Shown here: piece by piece, positions 45,040-53,399 of the stretch
Layout: every line of letters starts with the position of its first letter
Numbering within the stretch: the first letter of the stretch is position 1
NCBI GenBank assembly: GCA_963838095.1
Contig: CAWIPO010000006.1
Coordinates: 806,001-870,000, forward strand
Direction of reading: 5' to 3'
From: CAWCGU01 sp963838095
GTDB taxonomy: Bacteria; Actinomycetota; Thermoleophilia; Solirubrobacterales; 70-9
DNA length: 64,000 nucleotides
Program-made: the position numbers and the translations under genes
The notes under the pieces: model-generated
What the model saw: the letters and a program-made list of their open reading frames with translations, nothing else
Database searches by the model: none
What the model was told of the DNA's origin: nothing

Positions 45040-45495
45040 CGGCTCGAGCCTGCCGCGCAACGCGCTCTCGCGGAAACCCCGGGCCTCGATCTCGATGTAG
45101 TACCGGTGCGAGTCGTTGTAGATCTTGCGCAGGCTGCGGGGGCGATTTACGACCTCGAGGCAATCGCGGATCGGCTGTGGACCCTCGGCCTCGTTCCCCT
45201 GGAAGAGGATCACTTCGTAGCGCCCGCCGTGCGGGCCGTCGGGCCTGCCCACGTTGATGGTGCCGTCCTGAACATCCTCGAGCCCCTGGAAGCTGACGCG
45301 GAAGCAGACCACGCGTTCGCTGGGCCTGATCTTGATGCTGGCGTGACCGGAGCCGTCGGGATCGCCGCCGCCGGGGACAAGGTCAGGCGTCAGCCGCGAC
45401 TTCATCTTCAGGACCTCACCCTCGCCGCCCGTGGCCGGCGCAGCCAGCACCGCGGCGATCGCCAACGCGCAGATGCCGAAGGTTGCCGTCTTCAT
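45025..45495 (-). CDS. Secreted CHRD-domain-like protein
   Basis: A 156-residue exported protein: signal peptide (MKTATFGICALAIAAVLAAP), then a beta-sandwich domain with the CHRD layout (LTPDLVPGGGDPDGSGHASI, ERVVCFRVSFQGLEDVQDGT, RYEVILFQGNE, RYYIEIEARGFRESALRGRL). CHRD domains occur in extracellular proteins of unclear function. ATG 45495 was chosen for the signal peptide. It follows the GH26-like gene by 1 bp and was probably co-expressed with it. Its end overlaps the convergent acetoacetyl-CoA synthetase by 15 bp. Confidence 0.75.
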   Translation of the reverse strand: MKTATFGICALAIAAVLAAPATGGEGEVLKMKSRLTPDLVPGGGDPDGSGHASIKIRPSERVVCFRVSFQGLEDVQDGTINVGRPDGPHGGRYEVILFQGNEAEGPQPIRDCLEVVNRPRSLRKIYNDSHRYYIEIEARGFRESALRGRLEPLAEP

Positions 45496-45496
45496 T

Positions 45497-46636
45497 TCAA
45501 CGATTAAACACGTACGGCTCGGTGAAGGAGCGCGGCGTCGGCACGCCACCGTCGGGCGGCGGCGGCACCGGGCGTTTCCATCCGGGGGCGAATGGGTCGA
45601 AAGCCGGGCCGTTGAGCTCATGCTCGATCACCGCCATCGACGCTGGGTAGTTCTCGATGTGGTGCGGGTTGGCCTCGCCGAACGCCTGGTAGTAGACGAG
45701 CAGGCGGGCGCGGCCGTGGCGGCGAGCCCAGCCGAAGAGCCGGCTGACGAACGCCGGCGAGTCGTAGTCCCAGGGTGACCACTCGCCGATCAGGAACGGT
45801 TTGCGACGGAAGTCCCTGTAGAAGCGGTTCAAGCCCACGAAGTTGGGGAACTTCGCGTACATGTCGGCTCCGACCCAGTCGACGTAGCGGCCCCCGGGCC
45901 AGTACGCGCCGGGGAGGTTGGCGCCGATGTTCGGGGAGCCGTGCGTTTGCGGCACCCACTGCAACGCGACCCGCGGCCGGGGCAGCCGCTGTGGGATGTC
46001 GAGCTGCTTGTAATCGCCCGCGGTCTTCGCCCGCATGATCTTCGGCAGCCCGAGCTTCATCAGCTTGTGATTGATCACCCGGCGCGGTCCCCCGCGCACG
46101 ATCAGGGCGAACCGCCGCCAGGCTTGACGGAACCACTTGGTCGAGTGATCGCCGCCGCGATAGCTGCCGTCGGAGCTATACGCGCAGTAGGGGTTCCAGT
46201 GGCCGTTCATCTCTGGCAGCAGCCGGATGTAGACGGTCTCCTCCTCGGCTGCGAAGCGCCGCGCGAGCATCAGCGGATAGTCGTCGCCGCGGCCCTTGGC
46301 GATCTGGCGCGGGCTGATGATCTCCTCGCCCGAGTAGTCGTCGGTGGTCGAGATGCTGAGCATCCCCCGGGTCTGGGTCTGGGCCCAGCGCCCAAGCGCC
46401 CGCCACGGATGCGTGCCCCAGACGTGGAAGGTCTGAAGCACCGCCGGGTGGTCGTCGACGTGCAGCGAGAACTCCTCGAACTGCGCCACGTCTCCCGAAT
46501 CGGAGATCCCGAAATAGGAGCGGTCACCTTTCGGCGCGTAGCTCTTCGCGGCCGCCACCTCGGCGAGGATGCCGAGCGACGCGATCGCCGCGAGCGCGAC
46601 GGCCACCGCGCCCGCGTTCTGCCTCGAAACCGGCAT
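45497..46636 (-). CDS. Secreted GH26-like glycoside hydrolase
   Basis: A 379-residue secreted protein with a signal peptide (VAVALAAIASLGILAEVAAA) and a (beta/alpha)8 domain. The two catalytic Glu of clan GH-A are positioned as in GH26: YIRLLPEMNGHWNPYC (acid/base) and FLIGEWSPWDYD (nucleophile). The C-terminal PVPPPPDGGVPTPRSFTEPY is a Pro-rich tail. GH26 enzymes cleave beta-mannans or mixed beta-glucans, but the remote, secreted actinobacterial members are not characterised. It is adjacent to the CHRD protein gene. Confidence 0.75.
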   Translation of the reverse strand: MPVSRQNAGAVAVALAAIASLGILAEVAAAKSYAPKGDRSYFGISDSGDVAQFEEFSLHVDDHPAVLQTFHVWGTHPWRALGRWAQTQTRGMLSISTTDDYSGEEIISPRQIAKGRGDDYPLMLARRFAAEEETVYIRLLPEMNGHWNPYCAYSSDGSYRGGDHSTKWFRQAWRRFALIVRGGPRRVINHKLMKLGLPKIMRAKTAGDYKQLDIPQRLPRPRVALQWVPQTHGSPNIGANLPGAYWPGGRYVDWVGADMYAKFPNFVGLNRFYRDFRRKPFLIGEWSPWDYDSPAFVSRLFGWARRHGRARLLVYYQAFGEANPHHIENYPASMAVIEHELNGPAFDPFAPGWKRPVPPPPDGGVPTPRSFTEPYVFNR

Positions 46637-46715
46637 CCCCTTCAGAACACCAAAACGCGGCTCGAGTTGTTGGCCCGGCGACCGCCTGGCGAGCGTTCTT
46701 GCAGGCGCTCGTCCC

Positions 46716-47195
46716 CTACGCGGTATCCATGGCGCGGGCGAGCGGCATTGCGTACCACAAGGTGCCGAAGACCACCGCGGCGAGAATCCCGGCGATGATC
46801 GTCAGCGCGTCGCTGAAGACGTAGTTCGCGATCAGCATCACTGCGCCGGTCATCGCCACGGCGAGGAAGCCGAGGCCGGCGATCGCCATCTTGTTGGAGG
46901 CCAAGAGCAGGAACTCCTTGTCCTTCTGGCGGAAGCGCAGCCGGTGCCACGCCGAAGGCGCGATCAGCAGAGCCGCCGAGAGCGCGGTCGCGACGAGGAC
47001 GCCGAAGAACAGGTCGCGCTGAAAGTCGGTCGTCTCCGCGAACCCTGTGGCGAACGGCACCGTGAGCAGAAACGCGAACAGGACCTGCACGCCCGGGAGC
47101 GCGACGCGTAGCTCGTTCAGAAGCTCAATCAGCTCGCGGTTGATCCGCTCCTGCTTGCTCTCGCCCGAGCCTGACCCCGAGCTCCCTTCGGCCAT
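46716..47195 (-). CDS. DUF6328-type four-helix membrane protein
   Basis: A 159-residue integral membrane protein: a Ser/Gly-rich cytoplasmic N-terminus, the segment ELIELLNELRVALPGVQVLF, then four hydrophobic helices (AFLLTVPFATGFAE; DLFFGVLVATALSAALLIAP; AIAGLGFLAVAMTGAVMLIA; LTIIAGILAAVVFGTLWYAM). The pattern is that of a widespread actinobacterial family often mislabelled as an antiporter. No transport residues are evident and the function is unknown. Confidence 0.75.
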   Translation of the reverse strand: MAEGSSGSGSGESKQERINRELIELLNELRVALPGVQVLFAFLLTVPFATGFAETTDFQRDLFFGVLVATALSAALLIAPSAWHRLRFRQKDKEFLLLASNKMAIAGLGFLAVAMTGAVMLIANYVFSDALTIIAGILAAVVFGTLWYAMPLARAMDTA

Positions 47196-47273
47196 GGGAG
47201 GTGATTACCCCAGCGGGTGCGTCCGGAAACGATAGGTTCAGCTTCCAAGCGCAGGCAAGCGAAAGGAAGCGCA

Positions 47274-47660
47274 ATGAGAAAGGCAATTGGGATAGCTGTC
47301 CTGGCGGGAACGCTCGCTGTGGTGCCGGCCTCCGGGGCTCAGGCGGCGAGCGGCTCCAACTACAAGGGCTACAGCACATGCAACGTCACCGAGCTCGACA
47401 AGGACAAGAGCTGCTTCTCCGGCGATGCGTGGGGGGCGGTGTTCACGGCCAAGCGCAAGGACAACGTCGATTACAAGCTGTGCGTCAAGGGACCCGAGGG
47501 CAAGCTCTGTTACGAGAAGACGACCAAGCGCGCAGGTGATCCCTCCGTGATCAAGACCTACAAGGACTACGAGGCGGTGGGCGACTACGAGCTGAAGTGG
47601 AAGCTGCCGGGCAAGGGAACCGTGGTCACCAAGGAGTTCACGCTCGGACCAGGGGACTGA
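47274..47660 (+). CDS. Small secreted protein of unknown function
   Basis: A 128-residue protein with a clear signal peptide (MRKAIGIAVLAGTLAVVPAS, cleavage after GAQA) and a mature Lys-rich domain with four Cys (STCNVT, SCFSG, LCVKG, LCYEK) that could pair as two disulfides. The ATG at 47274 has a GAAAGGAAG ribosome site. I do not recognise a family. It is convergent with the methyltransferase gene, 15 bp apart. Confidence 0.7.
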   Translation: MRKAIGIAVLAGTLAVVPASGAQAASGSNYKGYSTCNVTELDKDKSCFSGDAWGAVFTAKRKDNVDYKLCVKGPEGKLCYEKTTKRAGDPSVIKTYKDYEAVGDYELKWKLPGKGTVVTKEFTLGPGD

Positions 47661-47675
47661 GCCCCTGGCGGCGAG

Positions 47676-48557
47676 CTAGCGCGGCGTGCGCGCGGTCACG
47701 GCCCAGGTCGATGCCGGGGCGATGACCGCGCCGCCGTCGACGACGAAATCCGCGAGGGCCTCTCGCAAGTCGGCGGCGATCTTCGGCCTGATGTCGTCCA
47801 CGCGCTCGCCCCACAAGCGCAGCACCTCGGCGGCCGGGCCGAGGTCCATGTTGAACGCGACCGCGTGCTCGAGGTCGTTGCCGATCTTGTACGGGAGGTC
47901 CTGGCGGGCGAGCCTGATGTCCTCGTAGCCGGCGTGACGCAGCACGTCTGAGACGGTGTCGGCATTGGCCATCGAGAACGGGCCCGGACCGCACCTCGGC
48001 ACGTCCGATTCCTCCGGCTCCTCGAGATACTCGGCCACCACCTGCTCGGCGCGGTGCATGCATTCGTTGTCGAGCTTGCGCCGCCAGACCACCATGTTCA
48101 GGAGCGCACCGGGCGCGAGTGCCTTGCGCACGTTGCGAAGCGCAGCCACGGGGTTGGCGAAGAACATCGTCCCCATCCGCGAGAACGCGTAGTCGAAGGT
48201 GCCCTCGAGCTTCGTCACCTCGACGTCGCAGGCGTCGAAGGTGACGTTTCCGCAACCGGCCTCGGCAGCCTCCTCGATCGCGCTCTCGATCATCCGAGGC
48301 GCCACGTCGACACCGTGGGCGTGCCCTGCGGCGCCCACAAGCTCCGCAAGTCGCACGGTCGTGTCGCCGAGCCCGCAGCCGATGTCGAGCACGCGGTCCC
48401 CTTCGTGCGGCGGATTCCTCGCGAGCGCGCTTTCCCCGTGCTCGATCAATCCCTCGGCGACGACGTCGCGGTACTTGATCCAGACCTCGAACAACGGGCC
48501 GTTCCACGCCTCGGTCGCCTCGAGGTTGTCCTCCACTACCCGGATCGCATCCGCCAC
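47676..48557 (-). CDS. SAM-dependent methyltransferase
   Basis: A 293-residue class I methyltransferase. Motif I is DRVLDIGCGLGDTTVRLAEL near residue 55. AHGVDVAPRMIESAIEEA contributes the acidic ribose ligand, and FDACDVEVTKLEGTFDYAFS and MGTMFFANPVAALRNVRKAL form the later motifs. The layout resembles UbiE/COQ5-type and small-molecule methyltransferases. The acceptor cannot be identified. It is divergent from the secreted esterase gene (48607), with a 49-bp spacer. Confidence 0.85.
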   Translation of the reverse strand: MADAIRVVEDNLEATEAWNGPLFEVWIKYRDVVAEGLIEHGESALARNPPHEGDRVLDIGCGLGDTTVRLAELVGAAGHAHGVDVAPRMIESAIEEAAEAGCGNVTFDACDVEVTKLEGTFDYAFSRMGTMFFANPVAALRNVRKALAPGALLNMVVWRRKLDNECMHRAEQVVAEYLEEPEESDVPRCGPGPFSMANADTVSDVLRHAGYEDIRLARQDLPYKIGNDLEHAVAFNMDLGPAAEVLRLWGERVDDIRPKIAADLREALADFVVDGGAVIAPASTWAVTARTPR

Positions 48558-48606
48558 GATCGCGGAGTCTACGCGCGCGTTTGCTAGCTACGCTTATGCT
48601 CACGGA

Positions 48607-49818
48607 GTGACGGAAGGGGGGTGCCAGGCGCGTCGTGTCGCGATCGTGGCCGCGCTGCTGGTTTGCGCTGCTGCGCCGGGCGCACATGCCAGCGAGCTGA
48701 GCGAGATCACGCTCCCGGACCGCAACGGTGAGATCGCGGACCGGTGGCTGCCGGGCTACGCCGGCCCACCGCGGGCGCGGGTGCTACTGCCGGACCGCTA
48801 TGACCCGAAGAAGCGCTACCCGCTGCTCGTGCTCCTCGCCGGGCTGAACAGCAACTACCGCGTCTGGTCCGAGCCGGGGCAGGGGCAGATCGCGAAGACG
48901 GCAGCCGGCTTCAAGGGAATCATCGTGATGCCCGAGGGCGCCAGCGGCTGGTACGTGGATTGGTGGAATGGAGGCGAGCGCGGTGATCCCTCCTGGGAGA
49001 GCTACCACCTCGACCAGGTGATCCCGCAGATCCTCGAGCGCTACCGGATCCGCCCGGCGCGCCGCTGGCACGCGCTCGCGGGCGTCTCGATGGGCGGCCT
49101 CGGCACCGCCTACCTCGGTGGCCGTCTGCCGGGGTTCTTCGGTTCGATCGCGATCATCTCCGGGCTCGTCGACGGACACCTGTACCCCGGAGAGGGTGCG
49201 GCCCAGTCCTTTATCCCACAGTTCAGTGCGGGCGCGGGCACCGACCCCGAGGCGGTGATGGGGCCCGACGACGGCTTCTACTCCTACGGCCACGATCCCG
49301 TATCGCTCGCCACCAACCTCGCCGATACGCGCGTCTTCATGGCGACCGGCGACGGGCAGCCGACGAGCGATGGCGAGCCCAACCCGTCGAACCCCGCTTG
49401 GGACGTGCCCGCCGAGGCCGAAATCATCAGACCGGCGTCCGACAACTACGCGGCGGCGCTGGTCGCCGCCGGCGTCGACCTCACCTACCAGGTCCACGCC
49501 GGCAGCCACGACTGGGCGAACTTCCGCGGTGAGCTACGTGACGCGATCGCCTGGGGCCTCTTCAAGCCCGTCGATGAGCATCCGACCAGCTGGGTCAACG
49601 ACACCGTCGCCACCCACGGCAAGCTGTGGGGGTTCGGCTACCGCTTCGACGCGCCGCCCGATCAGATCGTCCGTTTCCGGCGTGCCGGGGGGCGGCTGTC
49701 CGTCGGCGCCGCCGGGTCTCCCGTGACGCTCAGGACGGGAGGCGGCTGCGTCGTCCGCGTCGCGACCCCGGCCGTGATCGACGTACGTCCCCGCGGGCGC
49801 GTGCGCGCCTGCCGCTGA
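48607..49818 (+). CDS. Secreted esterase of the antigen 85/esterase D family
   Basis: A 403-residue exported alpha/beta hydrolase with a signal peptide (RRVAIVAALLVCAAAPGAHA). The oxyanion region is YPLLVLLAGLNSNYRVWSEP, the nucleophile elbow ALAGVSMGGLGTAYLG contains Ser, and the likely His lies in VHAGSHDWANFRGEL. The C-terminal 90 residues form a small beta domain with Cys. Family members act as carboxylesterases or mycolyl/acyltransferases; the substrate is unknown. The start is GTG at 48607, chosen because the signal peptide follows directly. Confidence 0.82.
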   Translation: MTEGGCQARRVAIVAALLVCAAAPGAHASELSEITLPDRNGEIADRWLPGYAGPPRARVLLPDRYDPKKRYPLLVLLAGLNSNYRVWSEPGQGQIAKTAAGFKGIIVMPEGASGWYVDWWNGGERGDPSWESYHLDQVIPQILERYRIRPARRWHALAGVSMGGLGTAYLGGRLPGFFGSIAIISGLVDGHLYPGEGAAQSFIPQFSAGAGTDPEAVMGPDDGFYSYGHDPVSLATNLADTRVFMATGDGQPTSDGEPNPSNPAWDVPAEAEIIRPASDNYAAALVAAGVDLTYQVHAGSHDWANFRGELRDAIAWGLFKPVDEHPTSWVNDTVATHGKLWGFGYRFDAPPDQIVRFRRAGGRLSVGAAGSPVTLRTGGGCVVRVATPAVIDVRPRGRVRACR

Positions 49819-49940
49819 ACGAGCCCAAGCGTTCTCCCCGACTGTCGTCTCGGCGGACGTCGTCCCGTCGTCATCGCCGCATCCCGTGGCGATCAGAGCG
49901 CAAGTGACGTGACGCGCAAACGGAACTCTGTCGCGCGGCA

Positions 49941-49975
49941 AGAGGATCGCTGGTTCGAATCCAGTCGCCGCCCCG
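49941..49975 (+). pseudogene. 3' fragment of a tRNA gene
   Basis: GCTGG-TTCGAAT-CCAGT (49949-49965) is a perfect tRNA T-arm (one G-U pair) followed by a CGCCGCC acceptor-like strand and CC. No matching 5' acceptor strand (GGCGGCG) or D-arm is found in the preceding 100 bp, and the anticodon arm is not recognisable. It may be an attachment-site scar or the decayed remnant of a tRNA gene. It lies in the 206-bp gap between the esterase and the anti-sigma kinase genes, where I see nothing else. Confidence 0.45.
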
Positions 49976-50024
49976 ATTTCCAGCTCCTCCCGGCTCGAAG
50001 CGAATGCCTCCCTCCTGACCAGAG

Positions 50025-50447
50025 TTGACCCATGTCGAAAAAACGCGGCGCGAATCAGCGATCCTTGATGGTCAAGCTGTGGAGATTCGAGTGGAGGCAA
50101 ACCCGGAGGGAGTCACCGAGGCACGACGTGCCGTCGGAAAGTACGCAGAGCGCGCCGGGTGCGATCGGAGCGCCGTCGAGCTGGCGGTCGCCGAGGCGGT
50201 CGCAAACGCAGTGATCCACGGATACCCCGAGGGCAGACCGGGCAAGGTGACGATCCGCGCCACCGCCGAAAGCGGCGCGCTCGTGGTCGAGGTCAGCGAC
50301 GACGGCGCGGGAATGCGGGGGAACCCCGATAGGCTCGGGCTCGGGCTCGGGCTGCCGCTGATCGCCAGGGTCACCGACGAGTTCACGATTACCACCGCGC
50401 GCAGCGGCGGCGCGATGGTCTCGATGCGATTCAGGACGGCTGCATGA
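50025..50447 (+). CDS. Anti-sigma factor serine kinase (RsbW/SpoIIAB-type ATPase)
   Basis: A 140-residue GHKL-fold kinase that sequesters a sigma factor and phosphorylates its antagonist. The N-box is ELAVAEAVANAVIHGYPEG (E57, N61), the G1 box is EVSDDGAGM (D92-G96), and the G2 box is LGLGLGLPLIARV (105-115). The start is TTG at 50025 (MTHVEKTRRESAIL). The stop overlaps the STAS antagonist start (ATGA), the arrangement of partner-switching operons. No sigma factor gene is adjacent, so its client sigma factor is elsewhere. Confidence 0.9.
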   Translation: MTHVEKTRRESAILDGQAVEIRVEANPEGVTEARRAVGKYAERAGCDRSAVELAVAEAVANAVIHGYPEGRPGKVTIRATAESGALVVEVSDDGAGMRGNPDRLGLGLGLPLIARVTDEFTITTARSGGAMVSMRFRTAA

Positions 50448-50809
50448 ACGGGGAGAGGAAGTTGTTCACGCTCACGCGAGCGACCGACTCGGGCGACGGA
50501 CTGATCGTGGTCTCGATCGAGGGGGAGCTCGACCTCAGCGTTACCGACGACTTCAGCGCCGCCATCGACGCTCAGACCGACACGGAGTGCAACGGCGTGG
50601 TGCTCGACATGGAGGGCGTCACGTTCATCGACTCGAGCTCGCTGCACGCCGTGCTGCTAGCCAACGAGAAGCTGAAGGGCGACGGCATACCGATGCGGCT
50701 GATCGCCAGCGATCGATCAGCCGTCGCGAAGGTGCTGGAGCTCTCCGGGCTGCTGCAGCGCGTCGACCGCTCGCGGACCCTCGACGAAGCCAGGCAGTCG
50801 ATTGTCTAG
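50444..50809 (+). CDS. Anti-sigma factor antagonist (STAS domain)
   Basis: A 121-residue STAS protein (RsbV/SpoIIAA type): IEGELDLSVTDDFSAAID, then GVTFIDSSSLHAVLLANEKL, in which one of Ser64-66 is the likely phosphorylation site. In the unphosphorylated form it displaces the sigma factor from the kinase encoded just upstream. The stop overlaps the following PAS-SpoIIE gene by 8 bp, so the three proteins are co-translated in partner-switch order kinase, antagonist, phosphatase. Confidence 0.92.
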   Translation: MNGERKLFTLTRATDSGDGLIVVSIEGELDLSVTDDFSAAIDAQTDTECNGVVLDMEGVTFIDSSSLHAVLLANEKLKGDGIPMRLIASDRSAVAKVLELSGLLQRVDRSRTLDEARQSIV

Positions 50810-52940
50810 GATCGCCGACTTCTCGCGGTTCGACAGCCATTTCCGCGCGGTCATCGAATCCTCCGATGATGCGATCCTGACCAAGGATCGCGAGGGCGTG
50901 ATCACGAGCTGGAACCGGGCGGCGGAGGGGCTCTACGGGTACTCGCCCGACGAGGCGATCGGCAACCCGATCTCGATCCTGATCCCCGAGCACCGCGCCG
51001 GTGAGGAGCGCCGGATCCTGCAAGAGATACTCGAAGGGAGGCGCGTCGAGCACTACGAGACCGAGCGTGTCACCAAGACGGGCGAGCCGGTCATGGTCTC
51101 ACTCAGCGTCTCACCCATCACCGACGCCTCGATGACGATCGTCGGCGCATCGGTGATCGCCAGGGACATCACCGAGCGCCATCGCGCCGCGGCACGGGCT
51201 GACCGACTCCAGCGGCTGACGACGTCGCTGTCCAAGGAGCTCACACCGGCGCGAACGGTGGACGTGCTTCTCGCCGAGGCGGTGCCCGCACTCGGCGCCG
51301 TCGCCGGCGCCGTCGGGCTGGTGGACCCGAGCAAGGAAAAAATCGTTCTCGCGGGCACCGCGGGGTACAGCGAGGAAGGGCTCGCCCCGTGGGTCGAGTT
51401 CCCGCTCGCCGCGCCGGTGCCGATGTCCGATGCGGTCCGCCGCCGCCAGCCGATCTGGTGCGAGTCGCCCGAGGAGCTTGCGCGCCGCTTTCCGGTGATC
51501 CCGGAGGACACGATCCGGTTTGGCGCGCTGGCCGTGGTGCCCTTGGTGGTCAAGGACCACGGGCTCGGGGCAATCTCGCTGAGCTTCAAGGACCGGCGCC
51601 GCTTCAGTCCCGAAGAGCGCGCGTTCACGATGTCCGTCGCCCAGCATGCGGCGTACGCGCTCGAGCGAACGCGCCTGTACGAGGGCGAAAGGGAGGCGCG
51701 GAGGGCAATCGAGTTCCTCGCCCGCGCCAGCGGGATCCTGGCGCAGTCGCTCGACGCCGATCGCTCGCTCGAGCAGCTCGCGTTCCTCACGGTGCCGAAG
51801 ATCGCCGACTGGTGCAGCGTCCACCTGGTCGATAACGACGGCGGGTTTCGCAACGTCGCCGTCGCCCATGCGGACCCCGAGAAGGTCGAGTTCGCGCGTC
51901 GCGTCAAGCGCCGCTACCCGCCAGACCCGGATGCGCCAAACGGCGTGCCGAACGTGATCCGCACAGGCGAGCCCGAGCTGCACGAGGAGATCTCGGAGGA
52001 GATGCTGGTCGCCGGCGCCAGGGACGCCGAGCACCTCGCGGCGATCCGCGAGCTCGGTCCCGTCTCCGCGATGTGCCTGCCGCTCACAGCGCGCGGCCGC
52101 ACCCTTGGCGCGATCACGCTCGTGTCCGCAGAGTCGGGGCGCCACTTCGACTCGTCGGATCTCGAGCTGGCACTCGACCTCGCACGCCGCGCGGCGATGG
52201 CAGTCGACAACTCCGAGCTCTACCGCCGCGAACACGAGGCTGCCGTGACGCTGCAACAGGCGCTCCTGCCGGCCCGGTTGCCGACGCTGCGAGGCGCGGA
52301 GCTCGCCAGTCGCTACCTCCCCGCGGTCGCCGCCATTGAGGTCGGAGGGGACTGGTACGACGTGGTCGAGAACGACTTCGGCGAGGTCACGCTCTCGGTC
52401 GGCGACGTCGCAGGCCACGGAGCGCGCGCGGCGTCGATCATGGGACAGCTTCGCACCGCGCTGCGCGCCTACGTGCTGGACGGCTACAGTCCGCCGGAGA
52501 GCCTGCAGCGGTTGAACCGGCTGCTCATCGAGTTCGACGAACCGCAGATGGCGACGGTGCTGCAGATCCACTTCGATCCGGTCTCGCTCGATTGCCGCTT
52601 CGTGCGCGCCGGTCATCCGCCGCCGCTGATCCGCCACGCCGACGGCTCCGTCGAGCAGGCCGTCGGCCGAGCCTGTCCTCCGCTCGGGGTATTCGGCGAC
52701 GCCACTTACGAGGAGACCAGCTTTCGCCTCGAGCCGGGCAGCACCCTGCTCATCTACACCGACGGATTGGTCGAGCGCCGCGGAGCGACCATCGAGGATG
52801 GTCTCGACTGGTTGCAGAATGCGCTGGCTGAGGCACCCGGCGGAGCGGAGGGCTGCCTGCAGGCGATCCTCGAGGACGTTAGCGGCATCGAGGACGACGT
52901 CGCGATGCTGGCACTGCACCTGGACCGTGGTAACCCCTGA
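50802..52940 (+). CDS. PAS-GAF-GAF-SpoIIE phosphatase (RsbU/RsbP-type)
   Basis: A 712-residue sensor phosphatase. Residues 10-125 are a PAS domain (FRAVIESSDDAILTKDREGV, ARDITERHRAA). Two GAF domains follow (about 135-300 with FGALAVVPLVVKDHGLGAIS; about 305-470 with AMCLPLTARGRTLGAITLVS). The C-terminal PP2C/SpoIIE domain has metal-binding residues in IEVGGDWYDVVEN, LSVGDVAGHGARAAS, LLIYTDGLVERRG and SGIEDDVAMLALHL. It should dephosphorylate the STAS antagonist in response to light, redox or metabolite signals and so release a stress sigma factor. It is the last gene of the module. The next operon starts behind a stress-type promoter. Confidence 0.93.
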   Translation: MSRIADFSRFDSHFRAVIESSDDAILTKDREGVITSWNRAAEGLYGYSPDEAIGNPISILIPEHRAGEERRILQEILEGRRVEHYETERVTKTGEPVMVSLSVSPITDASMTIVGASVIARDITERHRAAARADRLQRLTTSLSKELTPARTVDVLLAEAVPALGAVAGAVGLVDPSKEKIVLAGTAGYSEEGLAPWVEFPLAAPVPMSDAVRRRQPIWCESPEELARRFPVIPEDTIRFGALAVVPLVVKDHGLGAISLSFKDRRRFSPEERAFTMSVAQHAAYALERTRLYEGEREARRAIEFLARASGILAQSLDADRSLEQLAFLTVPKIADWCSVHLVDNDGGFRNVAVAHADPEKVEFARRVKRRYPPDPDAPNGVPNVIRTGEPELHEEISEEMLVAGARDAEHLAAIRELGPVSAMCLPLTARGRTLGAITLVSAESGRHFDSSDLELALDLARRAAMAVDNSELYRREHEAAVTLQQALLPARLPTLRGAELASRYLPAVAAIEVGGDWYDVVENDFGEVTLSVGDVAGHGARAASIMGQLRTALRAYVLDGYSPPESLQRLNRLLIEFDEPQMATVLQIHFDPVSLDCRFVRAGHPPPLIRHADGSVEQAVGRACPPLGVFGDATYEETSFRLEPGSTLLIYTDGLVERRGATIEDGLDWLQNALAEAPGGAEGCLQAILEDVSGIEDDVAMLALHLDRGNP

Positions 52941-53060
52941 GGAGCTGCCACCTTCGACGTAAGGTCGCGTTGCCCAGCCTGTGCTGGTTTGCATGGAACG
53001 CAGAAGCGTCGTGAGGGTGCCGCGCCCTAAGCGCTGGATCGCTGAGCACCCATGCCCAAC

Positions 53061-53087
53061 GTTTTCCCGCATCGACATTGGGGGTAA
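53061..53087 (+). promoter_or_regulatory. Putative SigF/SigB-type stress promoter
   Basis: GTTTTC at 53061-53066 and GGGTAA at 53082-53087 fit the actinobacterial SigF consensus GTTT-N15-17-GGGTA: here N17 separates GTTT from GGGTA. It also approximates the Bacillus SigB consensus GTTTAA-N12-14-GGGTAT. It lies about 55 bp before the first gene of the repeat-protein operon, whose third gene is CsbD-like. The partner-switching module directly upstream is the type that controls such sigma factors. The evidence is sequence match plus context only. Confidence 0.55.
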
Positions 53088-53141
53088 CAGGAAGCAGTGC
53101 GATAACGCACCGAGCAAGAAAGCAACCAAAGGGAGGCCAGG

Positions 53142-53399
53142 ATGGCCCAGGCAACGAAGGCGCCGAGCGGGCGCTCGAAGGCGAGCACCAGGAAGCGCTC
53201 CTCGACCCGCTCGGGATCCAACAGCAGCGGATCGTCGGGTAGAGGCAGGGCCTCGAGCCGCTCGAAGAGCAACGGCTCGTCGAGTTCCTCGAAGACCCGC
53301 GCAACCGCGAGTTCGGCGAAGTCGAAGGCGAAAGCGGCCCCGGCGAGCGCCGCGAAGGAAGCCGCTCGGCCGGCACCAAGGCAGCCGGTGCGGCGGTGA
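53142..53399 (+). CDS. Ser/Arg/Lys-rich low-complexity protein
   Basis: An 85-residue, almost wholly disordered, strongly basic protein: Ser, Arg, Lys, Gly and Ala dominate (TRKRSSTRSGSNSSGSSGRG; KTRATASSAKSKAKAAPAS). It has no fold or motif beyond the repeated SR/SK character shared with the tails encoded at 55300-55480, 55919 and 56794. The ATG at 53142 has a GGGAGG ribosome site. It could bind nucleic acid or form condensates (inference). It overlaps the next gene by GTGA. Alternatively, a missing base near 53350 would fuse it to that gene, because the other frame reads GSRSAGTKAAGAAVRTAVAK smoothly into it. Confidence 0.6.
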   Translation: MAQATKAPSGRSKASTRKRSSTRSGSNSSGSSGRGRASSRSKSNGSSSSSKTRATASSAKSKAKAAPASAAKEAARPAPRQPVRR

